This document shows positions 1-10,041 of a stretch of 49,087 nucleotides of DNA, one piece after another. Location: the NCBI GenBank assembly GCA_005882895.1, contig VBBD01000013.1:1-49087 (forward strand). The letters are read 5' to 3'. Position 1 is the stretch's first letter. Each line of letters opens with the position of its first letter. Source of the stretch: Candidatus Bathyarchaeota archaeon. GTDB lineage: Archaea; Thermoproteota; Bathyarchaeia; 40CM-2-53-6. Position numbers and translations under genes: made by a program. Below the pieces are notes generated by a model. It did not search any database, was not told the DNA's origin, and saw only the letters and a list, made by a program, of their open reading frames with translations.

Positions 1-1562
1 GATTTCTGAGTGAGGAGGAAAGCCGCGGTCAGTGAGTCTCGAATTGCTCCGATGATCGGCCCGCCGTATCTTGGAGAGAGAATCTGGTCTTGCACCTGCA
101 TGAGCAGACGCGCTTCCGTTCGGGCTTCTTCCCCCTGCGGGACATGCAAGTTCATCTCGTCACCGTCAAAGTCCGCATTGTAAGGTGGGCATACGGTCGG
201 GTTGAGCCTGAAGGTTTTGTAAGGAAGAACCCTTACTCGGTGAGCCATTATAGACATTCTGTGAAGGCTGGGTTGCCGGTTGAAGAGCACAATGTCGCCG
301 TCTCTGAGATGTCTCTCCACGACGAACCCTGGCTGCAGGGCTTCTGCCACAACTTTCCTGTCCGTGACGAACTCGAGTCGGACTCTTCGTCCATCGGGAC
401 GAACGATGTAGAGTGATCCAGGGTAGGTGTCAGGGCCGTTAGCAATGAGTCTCTTCATCTCGTCGAGATTGTAATCGGTGGCCTTTTCCGGGATCGTCAG
501 TCGACTTGCAACATCGAGCGGTACTCCTACCTCGTTAATGTCTAGGTTCGGGTCAGGGGACACAACTGTCCGGGCTGAGAAGTCAACTCTCTTACCTGAC
601 AGATTACCTCTGAATCTTCCTTCCTTTCCTTTCAATCGCTGAACTAGTGTCTTCAGCGCCCTTCCTGATCGGTGTCTCGCTGGGGGAAGACCTGAGACCT
701 CGTTGTCAAAGTAGGTGGTTACATGGTATTGGAGCAGTTCATGTAGTTCCTGGATGATGTTGATCGGAACCCCTGATTCAAGGGCTTCTCGCAGTTTCTG
801 GTTGATCCTTATGATGTCGACGAGTTTGTGGGTCAGATCGTCTTCCGACCTTATGCCGGACTCAAGAGTTATGGAAGGTCGGACCGAGACAGGAGGGACG
901 GGCATTACCTGGAGGACAGCCCACTCCGGCCTAGCCGCCTTAGGATCCATTCCGAGAAGAATCAGGTCATCGTCAGGAATTCTCTCAAGCCTTTCCCGGA
1001 CCGTGCTTGGTGTTAAGCGTACCGCGCCTCCTTCGGCCACGATCTCGTGGAAGGTAGTTGGTTTGCCATGCTCGATCGGGTATTGTTTCTGTCCGCAGTG
1101 AGGACACTGCTGGGCTTTCTTGGCGTCCTTGATGATCTCGTCTAGGAAAGCGTCTGGGACAGTGTTGAGTCGTTGTTTTAGGTCTGCGTGACGTACTTTG
1201 AATTTCTCGATCTTCTCTTCGCTTAGAAGTATTCTGCCGCAGTTTCTGCACGTAATCGAGAGAAGACGATGAATGAGCTTGGCAAAGCTCACGTGGATAA
1301 CGGGCTCAGCGAGTTCTATGTGACCAAAGTGTCCCGGGCATGCTGAGGCAGTGTTGCCGCAGGTCTTGCATTTTTGACGGGGTTCGAGGGTCCCAAGTCG
1401 GCCGTCCATTAACCCAGATACAATGGGAACTCCGTCCTCATCGTAAGTGTCCGCGGCTTGAACTTCCACGGCGGATAGCTTCCGAAGTTCTGATGGCGAT
1501 AATAGAGTGAATCGTATGCTCTGGATGATCTTTTGAGCTTCTTCCATTGTTGCGAGTGCCAT
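1..1562 (-). CDS. rpoA1: DNA-directed RNA polymerase subunit A' (Rpo1N), partial
   Basis: Largest catalytic subunit of archaeal RNA polymerase. The frame opens with ATG two bases after the rpoB stop and runs off the left edge, leaving about 520 codons. Translation shows the N-terminal zinc-binding region (CKTCGN...CPGHFGH), a second Cys pair, the clamp segment [19 protein letters not shown], and the catalytic magnesium loop [10 protein letters not shown] at residues 462-471 (bases 159-179 encode NADFDGD). It is third in the rpoH-rpoB-rpoA1 order typical of archaea and presumably co-transcribed. Whether the C-terminal part is a separate rpoA2 or fused, as reported in some Thaumarchaeota, cannot be seen because the gene leaves the window. 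Confidence 0.97.
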   Translation of the reverse strand, partial: MALATMEEAQKIIQSIRFTLLSPSELRKLSAVEVQAADTYDEDGVPIVSGLMDGRLGTLEPRQKCKTCGNTASACPGHFGHIELAEPVIHVSFAKLIHRLLSITCRNCGRILLSEEKIEKFKVRHADLKQRLNTVPDAFLDEIIKDAKKAQQCPHCGQKQYPIEHGKPTTFHEIVAEGGAVRLTPSTVRERLERIPDDDLILLGMDPKAARPEWAVLQVMPVPPVSVRPSITLESGIRSEDDLTHKLVDIIRINQKLREALESGVPINIIQELHELLQYHVTTYFDNEVSGLPPARHRSGRALKTLVQRLKGKEGRFRGNLSGKRVDFSARTVVSPDPNLDINEVGVPLDVASRLTIPEKATDYNLDEMKRLIANGPDTYPGSLYIVRPDGRRVRLEFVTDRKVVAEALQPGFVVERHLRDGDIVLFNRQPSLHRMSIMAHRVRVLPYKTFRLNPTVCPPYNADFDGDEMNLHVPQGEEARTEARLLMQVQDQILSPRYGGPIIGAIRDSLTAAFLLTQK

Positions 1563-1564
1563 GG

Positions 1565-4500
1565 TTATGCCCTCTCCTCTAGATTCAGTCGGGGTGCAAT
1601 TCCAAGAGCCATGAGCTCTTGAACTAGAAGTTTGAACGCGTAGGATATAGCTACCGGAGAAATGACAGCTTTCTCAGCGTCGATCCGGCAGATGTACTTG
1701 TTCTGTTTGATGTCGTGATAAGCAAGAGTACCACATGTCTCGCAGACGTAGGCTATGTACTTGTCAGATTCTTCTAGGAGCCGGTCGCGGAGTAAGGCTG
1801 ATGCTCCGTGTCCGATGAGGCAGTCTCGCTCCATTTCTCCAAATCGTAATCCTCCTCCTCTGGCTCTGCCCTCGGTAGGTTGGCGGGTGAGCATCTGGAC
1901 TTGGCCTCTGGCTCGGGCGTGCATCTTGTCGGCTACCATGTGATGGAGTTTCTGGTAGTAGACGACTCCGATGAACAGTTCTGCGGCGAGCCGTTCCCCG
2001 GTAATCCCGTTGTAGAGGGGTTCTCGTCCGCTCTTCTGGAACCCGAGCTTGGACAGCATGTCCCCTATGGCTTGGGGTCCGATGTTTTCGAAGGCTGTTC
2101 CGTCCATTATCTCTCCCATTTGCGATGCTAGTTTTCCGCCTAGTGTTTCCACGAACTGTCCGATAGTCATTCTGGACGGTATGGCATGGGGATTGATGAT
2201 AACGTCGGGGACGACCCCGTCGACTGTGAAGGGCATGTCTTCTTGGGGTACGAGGAGCCCGATTACTCCTTTTTGCCCATGGCGTGACGCGAACTTGTCG
2301 CCTAGTTCGGGGACGCGGAGGTCTCTTACTTTGACCTTGACGAGCTTGCTTCCTTCGATAGATTCGGTTACGAAGACTTGATCGATGGTTCCCTGTTCCG
2401 AGGGTCTCATCGTTACTGAAGAGTCGCGTTTCGTCGGACCTTTTGCTTCGAACTCGCGGTATTCTTCCATGAATCTCGGCGGGCTTGTTCTTCCTACGAG
2501 AACAGTGTTGCCTGTGGCTTCTGCTTCAGGGGAGATGATTCCGTCTTCCTCGATGAGTCGGTAGTAGCGGTCGCCGCGGTATCCTCTGATTCCTGCTTCT
2601 GGAATCTCGAACTTGTCACGTAGTCCTCCCAGGTACTGTCTGCTCTCAGCTTCGTAAATTCGGTAAAATGTAGAGCGGAAGAGACCTCTGTCAACGGAGG
2701 ATTTGTTGATTATGATCGCGTCTTCCATGTTGTAGCCTTGGAAGGATAGAATGGCTACGACGACGTTTTGTCCGGAGGGACGTTCGAGATAGTTGAAGAC
2801 TTCCATAGGCTTCGTCTGGACAATCGGTGTCTGCGGATAATGCAAGAGGTGGGATCGCGAGTCCACTCTCGTGAAGAAGTTGGTCGAGAAAACGCCTAGG
2901 GCTTGCTTTGCCATTGCTGATTCGTATGCGTTTCGGGGGGACTGGTTGTGCTCGGGGAACGGGATTAGGCTCGCAGCAATTCCAAGCATTACGTATGGAG
3001 CAATTTCGAGATGCGTGTGATCCTTTCGGAGGTCGTGTTCATACATTGCAATGAGAGCGTTTTCTTCTTCGTCTGCATCAAGCATCTCTACGACCCCTGA
3101 CCTTACTAGATCCTGCCAGTTGATTCGTCCCTGTTCGAGTTGGACTAGATGGTCCTCGGTAAGCCGAGGTCTGCCACTATCAACTACGATCAGTGGGCGT
3201 CGGACTCTTCCCGCGTCACAGTTGACGTGCAAATCTGGGCGCCCGCCCTGTGCTTCTGGAGGATGGAATGAGACATTCACTTCAGAACTTAGTTTTCCTT
3301 CACGCCGGTATTCTCTGAGCTCTCGGGCGAGCGCTTCGGGATCTTTGGAATATCCGGCCAATATTCCGTCGACTATGGCCTTACCCCCTGTGGCTCTGAG
3401 TTTCTTGTCAGACTCTTCAATCATGACTACGCCCATTCTGCGCAGTTTGTCGACCATTTCACGTGGTTCGACTCCAACTGAGATGCTGCTGGAGAGGGCG
3501 AGATTCTTCACAAGCCCGCAGTTCGATCCTTCAGGAGTCTCGTCGGGGCAGAGCCTTCCATAATGCGTTGGATGAAGGTCCCTAGCCTCAAGGTTTGGTT
3601 GACTGCGGCTGAGAGGTGACTGCAGCCTTCTGAGGTGGCTTAGGGTGCTAACGAAGTTTGTTCGGTCTAGCAGCTGCGTTACTCCGATTCTTCCTCTTAC
3701 CCAGTTTCCTGTTGCAATCGCATGCTGAACTCTTTCGGTGATTATTCCGGGTCGGATGGCGTTAGCGATCGAGAATTCGATGTGTCGTCTGATAGTTATC
3801 CTCTCAAGTTGATACTTGAGGTCGCGCGTGAGGTTTCGGAAGGATATTCGAAATAGTTCTGCTAGGAGGGAGCCGGCTAGTTTCAACCTTTTGTTTGCGT
3901 AGTGGTCCTTGTCATCTGGGCTTCTCCTCCCAAGCTTGACCTCTATGATACGAGCGGCGATTTCTGTCAGGAAGAGGCCTTTTTCTCTCCTTTCGGACGG
4001 CAGTCTGCCGAGGTGGGGTAGGAAGTTTCGGTCCAAGACCGACTCGGCTTTCTTTAGTCTGTACTCGTCAACCTGTCCTGGAGCGAGACGGTTACCGAGA
4101 TAGAGAAGGGCATCGTGGCTATTGTTAGCTTCTAATGACTTTTCGTAGGATGCTTCGAGCTCGTCCTGTATGTCTGGATCAGTGCTGACTAGCTCTGCGA
4201 CCTTGGCATCTTCCTCGAAGCCAAGAGCTCTCATCAGGATCATAAGGGGGATGTCGCTGGGAATCCCGGGCATTGTCACGTAGATTCCTGCATCGCTTTT
4301 CAGGGCGACTTCAATTCGGGCTCGGAAACCGACTGTTGTGGAAAATATCTTGGCCTTGTAGGTTGGGTTGACACCGGTGTGTTCGATATCTACGAGTATA
4401 CGGTTCGCAGCCAGGTCTTCAAGTGCAACTATAACTCTTTCCGACCCATTTACTATGAAGTAGCCTCCGGGGTCAAGCGGATCTTCGCCGACGCCTACTA

Positions 4501-4912
4501 GATCGTCAGATGAGAGTTTGGAGAGTAGGCAGATTTTTGATTTGAGCATGACAGGTAGGTCTCCGATGTAGACCATTTCGGGTTGGCCTTCACGTTCCCC
4601 GATTACGGGGATCATTTCCATGTGAAGGGGAGCTGCGTAGGTTAGATTTCGGATTCTCGCTTCAGCGGGATAGATGGATCTCTCTGTGCCGTCCACTTCT
4701 ATTACTCGGGGTGCTCCGATCTCTATCTTGCCAAGTTTGATGCGTAGTGGATAATCTCCGATTTCTATTGGTAGTTCTCCGACCTCGTCAACTATAGCTT
4801 GGAGACCTCTTTCGACGAAGTCGTTGTAAGAGTCGATGTGTTGGCGGACGAGGCCGCTGTCCTTGATGAACTCTTTAGATAGGTTCCAGAGTTGTTGGGT
4901 TGTTACTGCCAT
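1565..4912 (-). CDS. rpoB: DNA-directed RNA polymerase subunit B (undivided RpoB)
   Basis: Second-largest RNA polymerase subunit, 1115 residues, which with A' forms the catalytic cleft. It is one continuous protein, unlike the split B''/B' of many methanogens and haloarchaea. Visible landmarks are the N-terminal protrusion and lobe, [15 protein letters not shown], the conserved [20 protein letters not shown] region, the hybrid-binding stretch [36 protein letters not shown], and a C-terminal clamp zinc site (CETCG...YICRI). The C-terminal motif [16 protein letters not shown] is intact. ATG start, 25 bases after rpoH; the stop is two bases before rpoA1. Confidence 0.98.
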   Translation of the reverse strand: MAVTTQQLWNLSKEFIKDSGLVRQHIDSYNDFVERGLQAIVDEVGELPIEIGDYPLRIKLGKIEIGAPRVIEVDGTERSIYPAEARIRNLTYAAPLHMEMIPVIGEREGQPEMVYIGDLPVMLKSKICLLSKLSSDDLVGVGEDPLDPGGYFIVNGSERVIVALEDLAANRILVDIEHTGVNPTYKAKIFSTTVGFRARIEVALKSDAGIYVTMPGIPSDIPLMILMRALGFEEDAKVAELVSTDPDIQDELEASYEKSLEANNSHDALLYLGNRLAPGQVDEYRLKKAESVLDRNFLPHLGRLPSERREKGLFLTEIAARIIEVKLGRRSPDDKDHYANKRLKLAGSLLAELFRISFRNLTRDLKYQLERITIRRHIEFSIANAIRPGIITERVQHAIATGNWVRGRIGVTQLLDRTNFVSTLSHLRRLQSPLSRSQPNLEARDLHPTHYGRLCPDETPEGSNCGLVKNLALSSSISVGVEPREMVDKLRRMGVVMIEESDKKLRATGGKAIVDGILAGYSKDPEALARELREYRREGKLSSEVNVSFHPPEAQGGRPDLHVNCDAGRVRRPLIVVDSGRPRLTEDHLVQLEQGRINWQDLVRSGVVEMLDADEEENALIAMYEHDLRKDHTHLEIAPYVMLGIAASLIPFPEHNQSPRNAYESAMAKQALGVFSTNFFTRVDSRSHLLHYPQTPIVQTKPMEVFNYLERPSGQNVVVAILSFQGYNMEDAIIINKSSVDRGLFRSTFYRIYEAESRQYLGGLRDKFEIPEAGIRGYRGDRYYRLIEEDGIISPEAEATGNTVLVGRTSPPRFMEEYREFEAKGPTKRDSSVTMRPSEQGTIDQVFVTESIEGSKLVKVKVRDLRVPELGDKFASRHGQKGVIGLLVPQEDMPFTVDGVVPDVIINPHAIPSRMTIGQFVETLGGKLASQMGEIMDGTAFENIGPQAIGDMLSKLGFQKSGREPLYNGITGERLAAELFIGVVYYQKLHHMVADKMHARARGQVQMLTRQPTEGRARGGGLRFGEMERDCLIGHGASALLRDRLLEESDKYIAYVCETCGTLAYHDIKQNKYICRIDAEKAVISPVAISYAFKLLVQELMALGIAPRLNLEERA

Positions 4913-4937
4913 TCAATTTCACTCAAAACAATGTTCT

Positions 4938-5207
4938 TCAAAAATCTTCCACGACGTATCTGTAAAAGTCGGACTCGCCCGCGGTCGCGCTCTTCCGGAT
5001 GACCTTGATGATATCCCCGGGTTTCGCGCCAATCGTCCGTGCGGCAGGGTCGCTTGATTTTATGTAGGGTAGCTGGAAGGGTTTGATGTGATAGCGGCCT
5101 AGGACCTCTTTCGCTTCTTCAGGCTTGAGCAGGACGTGTTTGGGGACAAGTTCGTGCTTGAATACGTCATAAGAGAGTTCCTTCTCCTTGTCTTGCTTCT
5201 TTACCAA
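4938..5207 (-). CDS. rpoH: DNA-directed RNA polymerase subunit H (Rpo5)
   Basis: Small RNA polymerase subunit homologous to the C-terminal domain of eukaryotic RPB5, 89 residues. The core from the HELVPKHVLL motif to the end (LGRYHIKPFQLPYIKSSDPAAR, then GAKPGDIIKVIRKS and YRYVV) is typical of the family. The start is TTG (bases 5205-5207), read as MVKKQDKEK; no ATG or GTG in frame gives a better fit. It is the first gene of the polymerase operon and is divergent from a DNA methyltransferase, the two starts being 112 bases apart, so the operon promoter must lie in that gap. Confidence 0.95.
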   Translation of the reverse strand: MVKKQDKEKELSYDVFKHELVPKHVLLKPEEAKEVLGRYHIKPFQLPYIKSSDPAARTIGAKPGDIIKVIRKSATAGESDFYRYVVEDF

Positions 5208-5287
5208 TTATTAGTTGCTACCTCGGGAGCGGGGGACGGCTTAGAGTCCGACCTACCACGGGTGAAAAGTACGGCGGCCGGAAACCC

Positions 5288-5298
5288 GTTAATAAACC
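5288..5298 (+). promoter_or_regulatory. TATA box of the DNA methyltransferase gene
   Basis: The AT-rich stretch GTTAATAAACC is centred 27 bases before the methyltransferase ATG, the distance expected between an archaeal TATA box and the transcription start. This predicts a leaderless or nearly leaderless mRNA. Read on the other strand (GGTTTATTAAC) it could also serve rpoH, but would then leave a leader of about 55 bases. Confidence 0.5.
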
Positions 5299-5319
5299 TA
5301 GTTTCTGGCAAGGGGAACG

Positions 5320-6165
5320 ATGATAAAACTCTTGCCATTGAACGAAGAAATTCGCAAAAATCGCGGACCAATAAATCGACTGAACGATCTCTCTGGCAAA
5401 GATTGGATCAAATTCACAAAGTCTTGGTTCAAACACAGCCCGCCGCCCCGAGATAGGACGAAACTGGTTCATCCTGCCGGATTTCCCGAAACGCTTGTCC
5501 GCGAATTTGTGGAGTTCTTCACCAAACCGAACATGTGGGTCCTCGACCCTTTCATGGGAACCGGGAGTACGCTTCTTGCAGCAAGAGCAGCAGGGCGAAA
5601 CGCAGTCGGAGTTGAGATCAATCCCCGCTACGCGTCGATGGCCAGGTCGAGGCTCGAAGATGCTCCGCCCTCCAGTGGAACCTGGCAATTGGCACTCCAG
5701 GGGAACTCCCGTAACTTGCAAAAGGTACTGGACGAGAACAAGGTTCCAGAGATCGATTTCTGTATCACATCGCCTCCGTACTGGAATCAACTGAAACGTG
5801 CCAGCCTCCGGCAACGCGAGCGCAAGCAGCAGGGGTTGGACACTAACTATAGTAACGATCCGGAGGACATTGGAAACATTAGTAATTACGAGGAATTCCT
5901 AGATGCTCAAAAGCGAATCTTTGACGAGGTATATGAGATCGTGAAGGTTGCAGGATACTTGGTCGTTGTGACAAACAACGTTTTCTCAGAGGGTCGGCTT
6001 TACCCACTCGCGTTTGAAACGTTGACAACCCTAGCCAAAACATGGGTCCCGAAGGATGAGAGGGTTTGGTTGCACGATGACAAGCGATTACTTCCGCTTG
6101 GAATATACAACGCATGGGTCGGGAACCGCTCGCACCAGTACTGCTTGGTGTTTCGAAAGGAATAG
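5320..6165 (+). CDS. Orphan site-specific DNA methyltransferase, probably N4-cytosine type
   Basis: S-adenosylmethionine-dependent DNA methyltransferase of 281 residues. It has motif I DPFMGTGST (about residues 79-87) with the following acidic GVEINPRY, and catalytic motif IV TSPPYW (about 150-155). TSPPY is characteristic of enzymes methylating the exocyclic amine of cytosine, though some TSPPY enzymes act on adenine. The order I then IV with a short gap, and the small size, leave little room for a large target-recognition domain. The N-terminal stretch LSGKDWIKFTKSWF recurs in archaeal relatives as I recall them. No restriction endonuclease lies beside it, so it looks like an orphan with a housekeeping or regulatory role (inference). 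The start fits a TATA box 27 bases upstream. Confidence 0.85.
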   Translation: MIKLLPLNEEIRKNRGPINRLNDLSGKDWIKFTKSWFKHSPPPRDRTKLVHPAGFPETLVREFVEFFTKPNMWVLDPFMGTGSTLLAARAAGRNAVGVEINPRYASMARSRLEDAPPSSGTWQLALQGNSRNLQKVLDENKVPEIDFCITSPPYWNQLKRASLRQRERKQQGLDTNYSNDPEDIGNISNYEEFLDAQKRIFDEVYEIVKVAGYLVVVTNNVFSEGRLYPLAFETLTTLAKTWVPKDERVWLHDDKRLLPLGIYNAWVGNRSHQYCLVFRKE

Positions 6166-6465
6166 TGCGGAGAGCACCTAATTGTTTACGCGCCACTAGA
6201 TTCCGGCAGCAGTTGCTTCCATCTCCGCGTCATAGGTCTCCCCACTCTTACCTGTGTCAATGTAACGACCTTTCTTCCCCAATTGACTATCGTTCGCAAG
6301 AAACTATTGAGATATCTGGATTTTCCAAGCATGCGGGACTCAGAAAAGCTTGATATTCGCCCAATCCAGTAAGCGTTCTATCCGGGCAGGGCAAGGGATT
6401 ACTAAGTCAGATCATGGGTAGTGGTTAACCAAATTTTGTACCTGGTTTCGGTTGGCTCGGAATCG
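6166..6465. other. Intergenic stretch between convergent genes
   Basis: About 300 bases between the ends of the methyltransferase and the surface-protein gene. I see no convincing open frame, tRNA, repeat or promoter here. It probably holds only the two transcription termination zones. Confidence 0.5.
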
Positions 6466-8148
6466 TCAATGTTTGAGCTTTCTGACTCCCCTAACGGCTG
6501 CAACAATAGCAACTAGACACAGCGCTCCGATAGTGCCGAGGTAGATCAAGGGCTGGAGACCCAGTATTGTCCTTGATGGAAGCTGAGTAACGGTTACAAT
6601 CATAACTATGACGTGCGTTACGTTAGCGCCGAAGACGCTTGTTCCAAGTGCGGTCAAAGTAACGTTGTGATTTCCCAGCCCTGAAGTTACATCAGTCGCG
6701 AGGGTCATTGTCGAGGCCGACGAAATGCCGAAATCGAGAGCAACAAAGGGAGGACTGAATACTTCCTCAGCCCCGAGAAGGGATGAAGCAGAAAGATTCA
6801 CCTGGCCTTTGAAGTAGTCAATGCTCGTCATTGTTAGAGTAAATGTGCGAGATTGGCCCTGTTGAATCACGAACCCCAAGCCAGTTAGCAGGAAGCGAAA
6901 GTCCGGCGACGGAGGCGTCACTATGATAGTTAACTGGTGGGATGATAACCGGCTAGTCGCTGTGATATTTACCAGATAGACAAACGGGAGGGTCGAATCT
7001 GGCGTGTGAATATCAAGAACTGTCGTTGCGGAACTGCCTGGCGAAATCGTCAGCTCACTTGCACCTAACGATGCCGTCAGTCCTAGAACCTCCGGCACAG
7101 TTAGGCTTAACCAAACTGGACCCGAAAACCCGGATTGAGTATCCAATGTGATAATCGAGCTGCTTGAATAGGTGGCATGGATTCTGAGAATTGAAGGCGA
7201 AGCGCTGATTGCGAAGTCCGGCTTGTCCGTCGTGGATATTGAGACCGTGGCAGTGTGAGAAAGGCCGTTACTAGTCGCCATCACTGTGATCGTGTAATAG
7301 CTGGCCTCATAAGTGCTATCGGTCGCGATGGTCATTGTCACATTCCTGGGGTGGTTTGGCCATAATGTGGTACTAGTCACATTGAAAGATACCAAGAGAC
7401 CGGGATGCGGGGTTTCGAGAGCAAGATCAACTTCTGCAGCGTAGCCGCCGAGGCTTGAAACATTCAGCGTGACATTTGCTCTTGACCCTAGGAATATACT
7501 CAGTGAAGCTGGGAAGGCTCTGAGCATGAAGCCCTCCCCTGGTGGGACGCCATAGATTCCGTCTCGGGTTGTTACAAAGACGAGATCGGGGCCGTTAGTC
7601 ATAATGGCTTTCTGGATCTCTAAGGGACTGTAAGAGCCCGAACCAGCTACTGTGTAGTTTATTGTAAAGAGCACCCCATAAACAGGATAGGTCGGACTAC
7701 CTTCTTGGCTCATGGCTGCCGAGTGCACAATACCCGGTCCGTCAGATCGGTCGCAATGGCTTGTAGGATGACTCACCCCGTTTACGCAGTTCACCGTCTC
7801 AAGAACGTTCTCGCTGTAGTTGACGGCGAGGGTGTTCCCTTGTATTGAAAGAGAAGTGGGATCGATTACGGACTGATTGGATTGGACCTGAATATCCCAA
7901 CCATCGAAGGGATCCACGCTGGCCACTTGTACTCTTACGGTGACGACTGTACCTACTCCTGCTACCGCCGTCATTGGAGGATTCACGTAGACAGATCCCG
8001 TGGCATGAGCGGAGGGGAAAGTCTTGGGCGATATCGATACTAGCGATGCTAGGGAAAGTATGATAAGCATAGTGCTCAGTCGCTGTGATACGACAACTCT
8101 CTGATGTAGCAGGCCCTTACCCTCTCTCTCACTCCTCGGAGTTATCAT
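6466..8148 (-). CDS. Secreted, membrane-anchored surface protein with beta-sandwich repeats
   Basis: Predicted cell-surface protein of 560 residues. An N-terminal signal segment (hydrophobic stretch MLIILSLASLVSI near residues 27-39, possible cleavage after SAHA) is followed by a cohesin-like domain (about 50-190: VYVNPP...VTVRVQV...DGWDIQVQ). Three Ig-like beta-sandwich domains follow, two beginning PDF and carrying the GFSGPVWLSL type of motif common in archaeal surface proteins. One transmembrane helix (YLGTIGALCLVAIVAAV) and a basic tail KLKH close the protein. Many Asn-X-Ser/Thr sequons fit N-glycosylation by the AglB encoded nearby. No enzyme motif is visible; a structural or adhesive role is inferred. 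A shorter start at Met-27 would also give a good signal peptide. Confidence 0.7.
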   Translation of the reverse strand: MITPRSEREGKGLLHQRVVVSQRLSTMLIILSLASLVSISPKTFPSAHATGSVYVNPPMTAVAGVGTVVTVRVQVASVDPFDGWDIQVQSNQSVIDPTSLSIQGNTLAVNYSENVLETVNCVNGVSHPTSHCDRSDGPGIVHSAAMSQEGSPTYPVYGVLFTINYTVAGSGSYSPLEIQKAIMTNGPDLVFVTTRDGIYGVPPGEGFMLRAFPASLSIFLGSRANVTLNVSSLGGYAAEVDLALETPHPGLLVSFNVTSTTLWPNHPRNVTMTIATDSTYEASYYTITVMATSNGLSHTATVSISTTDKPDFAISASPSILRIHATYSSSSIITLDTQSGFSGPVWLSLTVPEVLGLTASLGASELTISPGSSATTVLDIHTPDSTLPFVYLVNITATSRLSSHQLTIIVTPPSPDFRFLLTGLGFVIQQGQSRTFTLTMTSIDYFKGQVNLSASSLLGAEEVFSPPFVALDFGISSASTMTLATDVTSGLGNHNVTLTALGTSVFGANVTHVIVMIVTVTQLPSRTILGLQPLIYLGTIGALCLVAIVAAVRGVRKLKH

Positions 8149-8338
8149 CAGACATAAGGAGTCTTACCTGAAGAAGGGAGGGAGACGTCTTCAGCCTTGA
8201 AGACTCTTGCCAAGTTGGGAGGCTGTGACATGACTAGGACCGTTTCTGCCCTCCTCCAAACCCGACCCGCAAACCATGTTTGTGGGGAGCTCTACTAGGG
8301 TCGAGAGCTGTTGAAATGGATCTTGTATAGTTGAACAG

Positions 8339-8346
8339 TTATTTAG
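8339..8346 (+). promoter_or_regulatory. TATA box of tRNA-Ser
   Basis: TTATTTAG lies 27-34 bases before the 5' end of the tRNA, the usual position of an archaeal TATA box. It is the only AT-rich octamer at that spacing. Confidence 0.55.
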
Positions 8347-8372
8347 ACGAACATTTTGTCTGAGCCTAGTAG

Positions 8373-8479
8373 GCCGGGGTCGCCTAGCCTGGTAGGGCGT
8401 CGGATTGCTAAGCCAGATTGTTGGTCGCGGAGATCCGATGGGCCTTAGGCCCTCGTGGGTTCAAATCCCACCCCCGGCG
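8373..8479 (+). tRNA. tRNA-Ser(GCU) with an intron
   Basis: A class II tRNA. The acceptor stem GCCGGGG pairs with CCCCGGC and G73 is the serine discriminator. The D arm is GCCU/GGGC, the anticodon stem UCGGA/UCCGA, and the anticodon GCU sits at 8407-8409. A long variable arm is closed by GGGCC/GGCCC, and the T arm is GUGGG-UUCAAAU-CCCAC. The long variable arm with G73 and anticodon GCU make serine (AGC/AGU codons) the firm assignment. The anticodon loop is interrupted after position 37 by a 22-base intron. CCA is not fully encoded: CCT follows G73. Confidence 0.95.
8411..8432 (+). other. tRNA-Ser intron (bulge-helix-bulge, position 37/38)
   Basis: Removing these 22 bases restores a seven-base anticodon loop (UUGCUAA) and the five-pair anticodon stem. 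The junctions form the motif cut by archaeal splicing endonuclease: four pairs between 8405-8408 (UUGC) and 8427-8430 (GCGG), two of them G-U. The two three-base bulges are UA|A on the 5' side and AG|A on the 3' side, each cut after its second base. The intron's own short stem is G8412-C8426 plus 8413-8415 with 8422-8424. Confidence 0.9.
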
Positions 8480-8622
8480 CCTTCCTCAAGAATACTTGCT
8501 TCTGAAATTGACTTCTAGACTTGTCTTAAATCCGCATTGTGATCAGTGAAAGGCTCTAGGGAGTCTAAGCCTCCTTCCAACAACTCGACGCCTTGAGATT
8601 GATTAGAAAATAGAGGAACGAT

Positions 8623-9502
8623 TTGCAGGACGACTCTACTGGATTCGCGGCGGGCGAGCGGATAGCCCAGCGGTCAGTATGGACCCTCTTGGCCCTTGGA
8701 ATCGTTGAAGTCATCTTCAGCATGGTGACAGGGAGCGTCGCTCTGTTCGCGGATGGTGTCGATTCGTTGTCTGACGCTTCCGTATCTTTCTTCGTCTGGA
8801 CCGGATTGCATTTCGCCCGGCGGAGGCCGAGTAAGAGGTTCCCGTTTGGCTATTACAAGGTCGAGAGCTTGACAGCTCTCATAGCAGCACTGATCTTGGT
8901 TGCGGCTGCATCGTTCATTTTCTTGAGGTCTTATAGAGCATTGCTGAGTCCGAAGCCTCTTAACTTTCTACCCGCGGCTCTAGCAGTCCTTCTCGTCACT
9001 GGACTCGTATCCCTTTATCGTGCGTTGCAGATGAGGCGGGTGGCCTTAAAGTACAAGATTCTCTCGTTGAATGTGGATGCCAAGAACTCGATAAAGGATG
9101 CTTCTTCATCGTTCGTAGCGTTTGGCAGCGTTCTCTTAACCACTCTTGGATTTCATGAGGGGGCGGACGCTTTTTGGCGGTATGCTTATCGCTTTCTACA
9201 TCTTAACGGTCGCGTATGTGGCGTTAAGAGAATCTTCGCTGGTTCTTCTAGATGCGTTTCATGATCCAGAACTCACGAAGGAGATAGAATCTGTGATTCA
9301 CCTGAACCGTCAAGTTAAGAGCATCAAAGAGCTCAAGCTGAGAAGAGCCGGACCATTCATCGTAGGGATCTTGGAAGTCGCTGTTGATGGAGATATGACG
9401 GTGCGACAAATGCACATCGTCGTTACAGAGTTGGAGAACTCCATCAAAAAAAGAATTGCTGGGCTGAGAAATCTCACCGTGAAGGCTATCCCAACCCCTT
9501 AG
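8623..9502 (+). pseudogene. Cation diffusion facilitator (CDF) metal transporter, interrupted by a frameshift
   Basis: Membrane exporter of divalent metals such as Zn or Mn. The TTG start at 8623 is preceded by GAGG. The first frame encodes the early transmembrane helices, with the metal-site acidic residues in FADGVDSLSD and, in a later helix, NSIKD. The reading then jumps by one base at a run of five T (9171-9175). The second frame supplies the last helices and the cytoplasmic C-terminal domain, ending TVKAIPTP. With four T the frame is continuous (ADAFGGMLIAF...). Every other expected part is present, so this is either a very recent inactivation or a base-call error. If the run is really four T, this is an intact transporter of about 292 residues. 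Confidence 0.85.
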
Positions 9503-9555
9503 GCACGTCTCATCTTAAATATCGGATTTGCACCGGTCAAGTATTCGGGGAATCT

Positions 9556-9801
9556 ATGAGCATAAGCTGTCCTAGATGTGGACTTGAAGTGTCCAGCCCA
9601 CCCGAGCGAGAATGGAGGTTTCAAGGATATCGAGTTTCAAGGTTCCGCTGCGAACGCGGAGACAAATTCAATCTTTACTCTGGAGCCAACAAGACGTTCA
9701 CCATACCAAGACCTGCCCTTGGCCATAATCAGTGTAAGGCTTGCATGACTGACAACCCACGTGAAGCCATTTATTGCAAGAACTGTGGAACCAAACTGTA
9801 A
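9556..9801 (+). CDS. Small double zinc-ribbon protein
   Basis: Hypothetical protein of 81 residues with two probable zinc sites: CPRCG near the N-terminus, with a later single Cys in RCERG, and a C-terminal CKACM...CKNCG that matches the double zinc-ribbon family. The N-terminal site lacks a second CxxC half, so it may be degenerate. ATG start, 53 bases after the transporter. The function is unknown; such ribbons usually mediate protein or nucleic-acid contacts. Confidence 0.6.
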   Translation: MSISCPRCGLEVSSPPEREWRFQGYRVSRFRCERGDKFNLYSGANKTFTIPRPALGHNQCKACMTDNPREAIYCKNCGTKL

Positions 9802-10001
9802 CAGGTTCAAACTCCCTTTGGAACAATGAATTCTCTCGTCCGAGCACAGTGAGCCTCGGTGCTTCGCGATCCCGTGGGTTCTACCAACTTTTCGACGACT
9901 TAATTCAGTTGGGTCGTGGTGATTAGCTCCTGCACTCTATGGGAACCTCCTCCGTTTGCTGCCACCTGTATTCGAGCTTTTACCAGAGAAAGAAGCGGTT
10001 C

Positions 10002-10017
10002 GAGCCGGGAACGGCTC
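10002..10017. other. Short hairpin upstream of the glycosyltransferase gene
   Basis: GAGCCG-GGAA-CGGCTC is a perfect six-pair inverted repeat with a GGAA loop, ending 24 bases before the ATG of the following gene. It may be a leader hairpin or an operator, or may be chance. The rest of the gap (9802-10041) shows no gene. Confidence 0.3.
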
Positions 10018-10041
10018 AAAGAATGCGGTGGTGATGCCTGA

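Noticed and set aside
3051-3563. 170-codon frame on the plus strand inside rpoB
   Set aside because: It is antisense to a conserved part of rpoB and its Ser/Arg-rich translation matches no family; a codon-composition shadow.
5320-6165. Restriction-modification defence system
   Set aside because: No endonuclease or specificity gene lies on either side; only the methyltransferase is present.
9146-9502. Separate 118-codon gene
   Set aside because: It is the second half of the frameshifted cation-efflux transporter, not an independent gene.
9802-10041. tRNA-like or other RNA gene in the gap before the GT4 gene
   Set aside because: A TTC-containing stretch near 9890 does not fold into a cloverleaf and the expected stems are absent.
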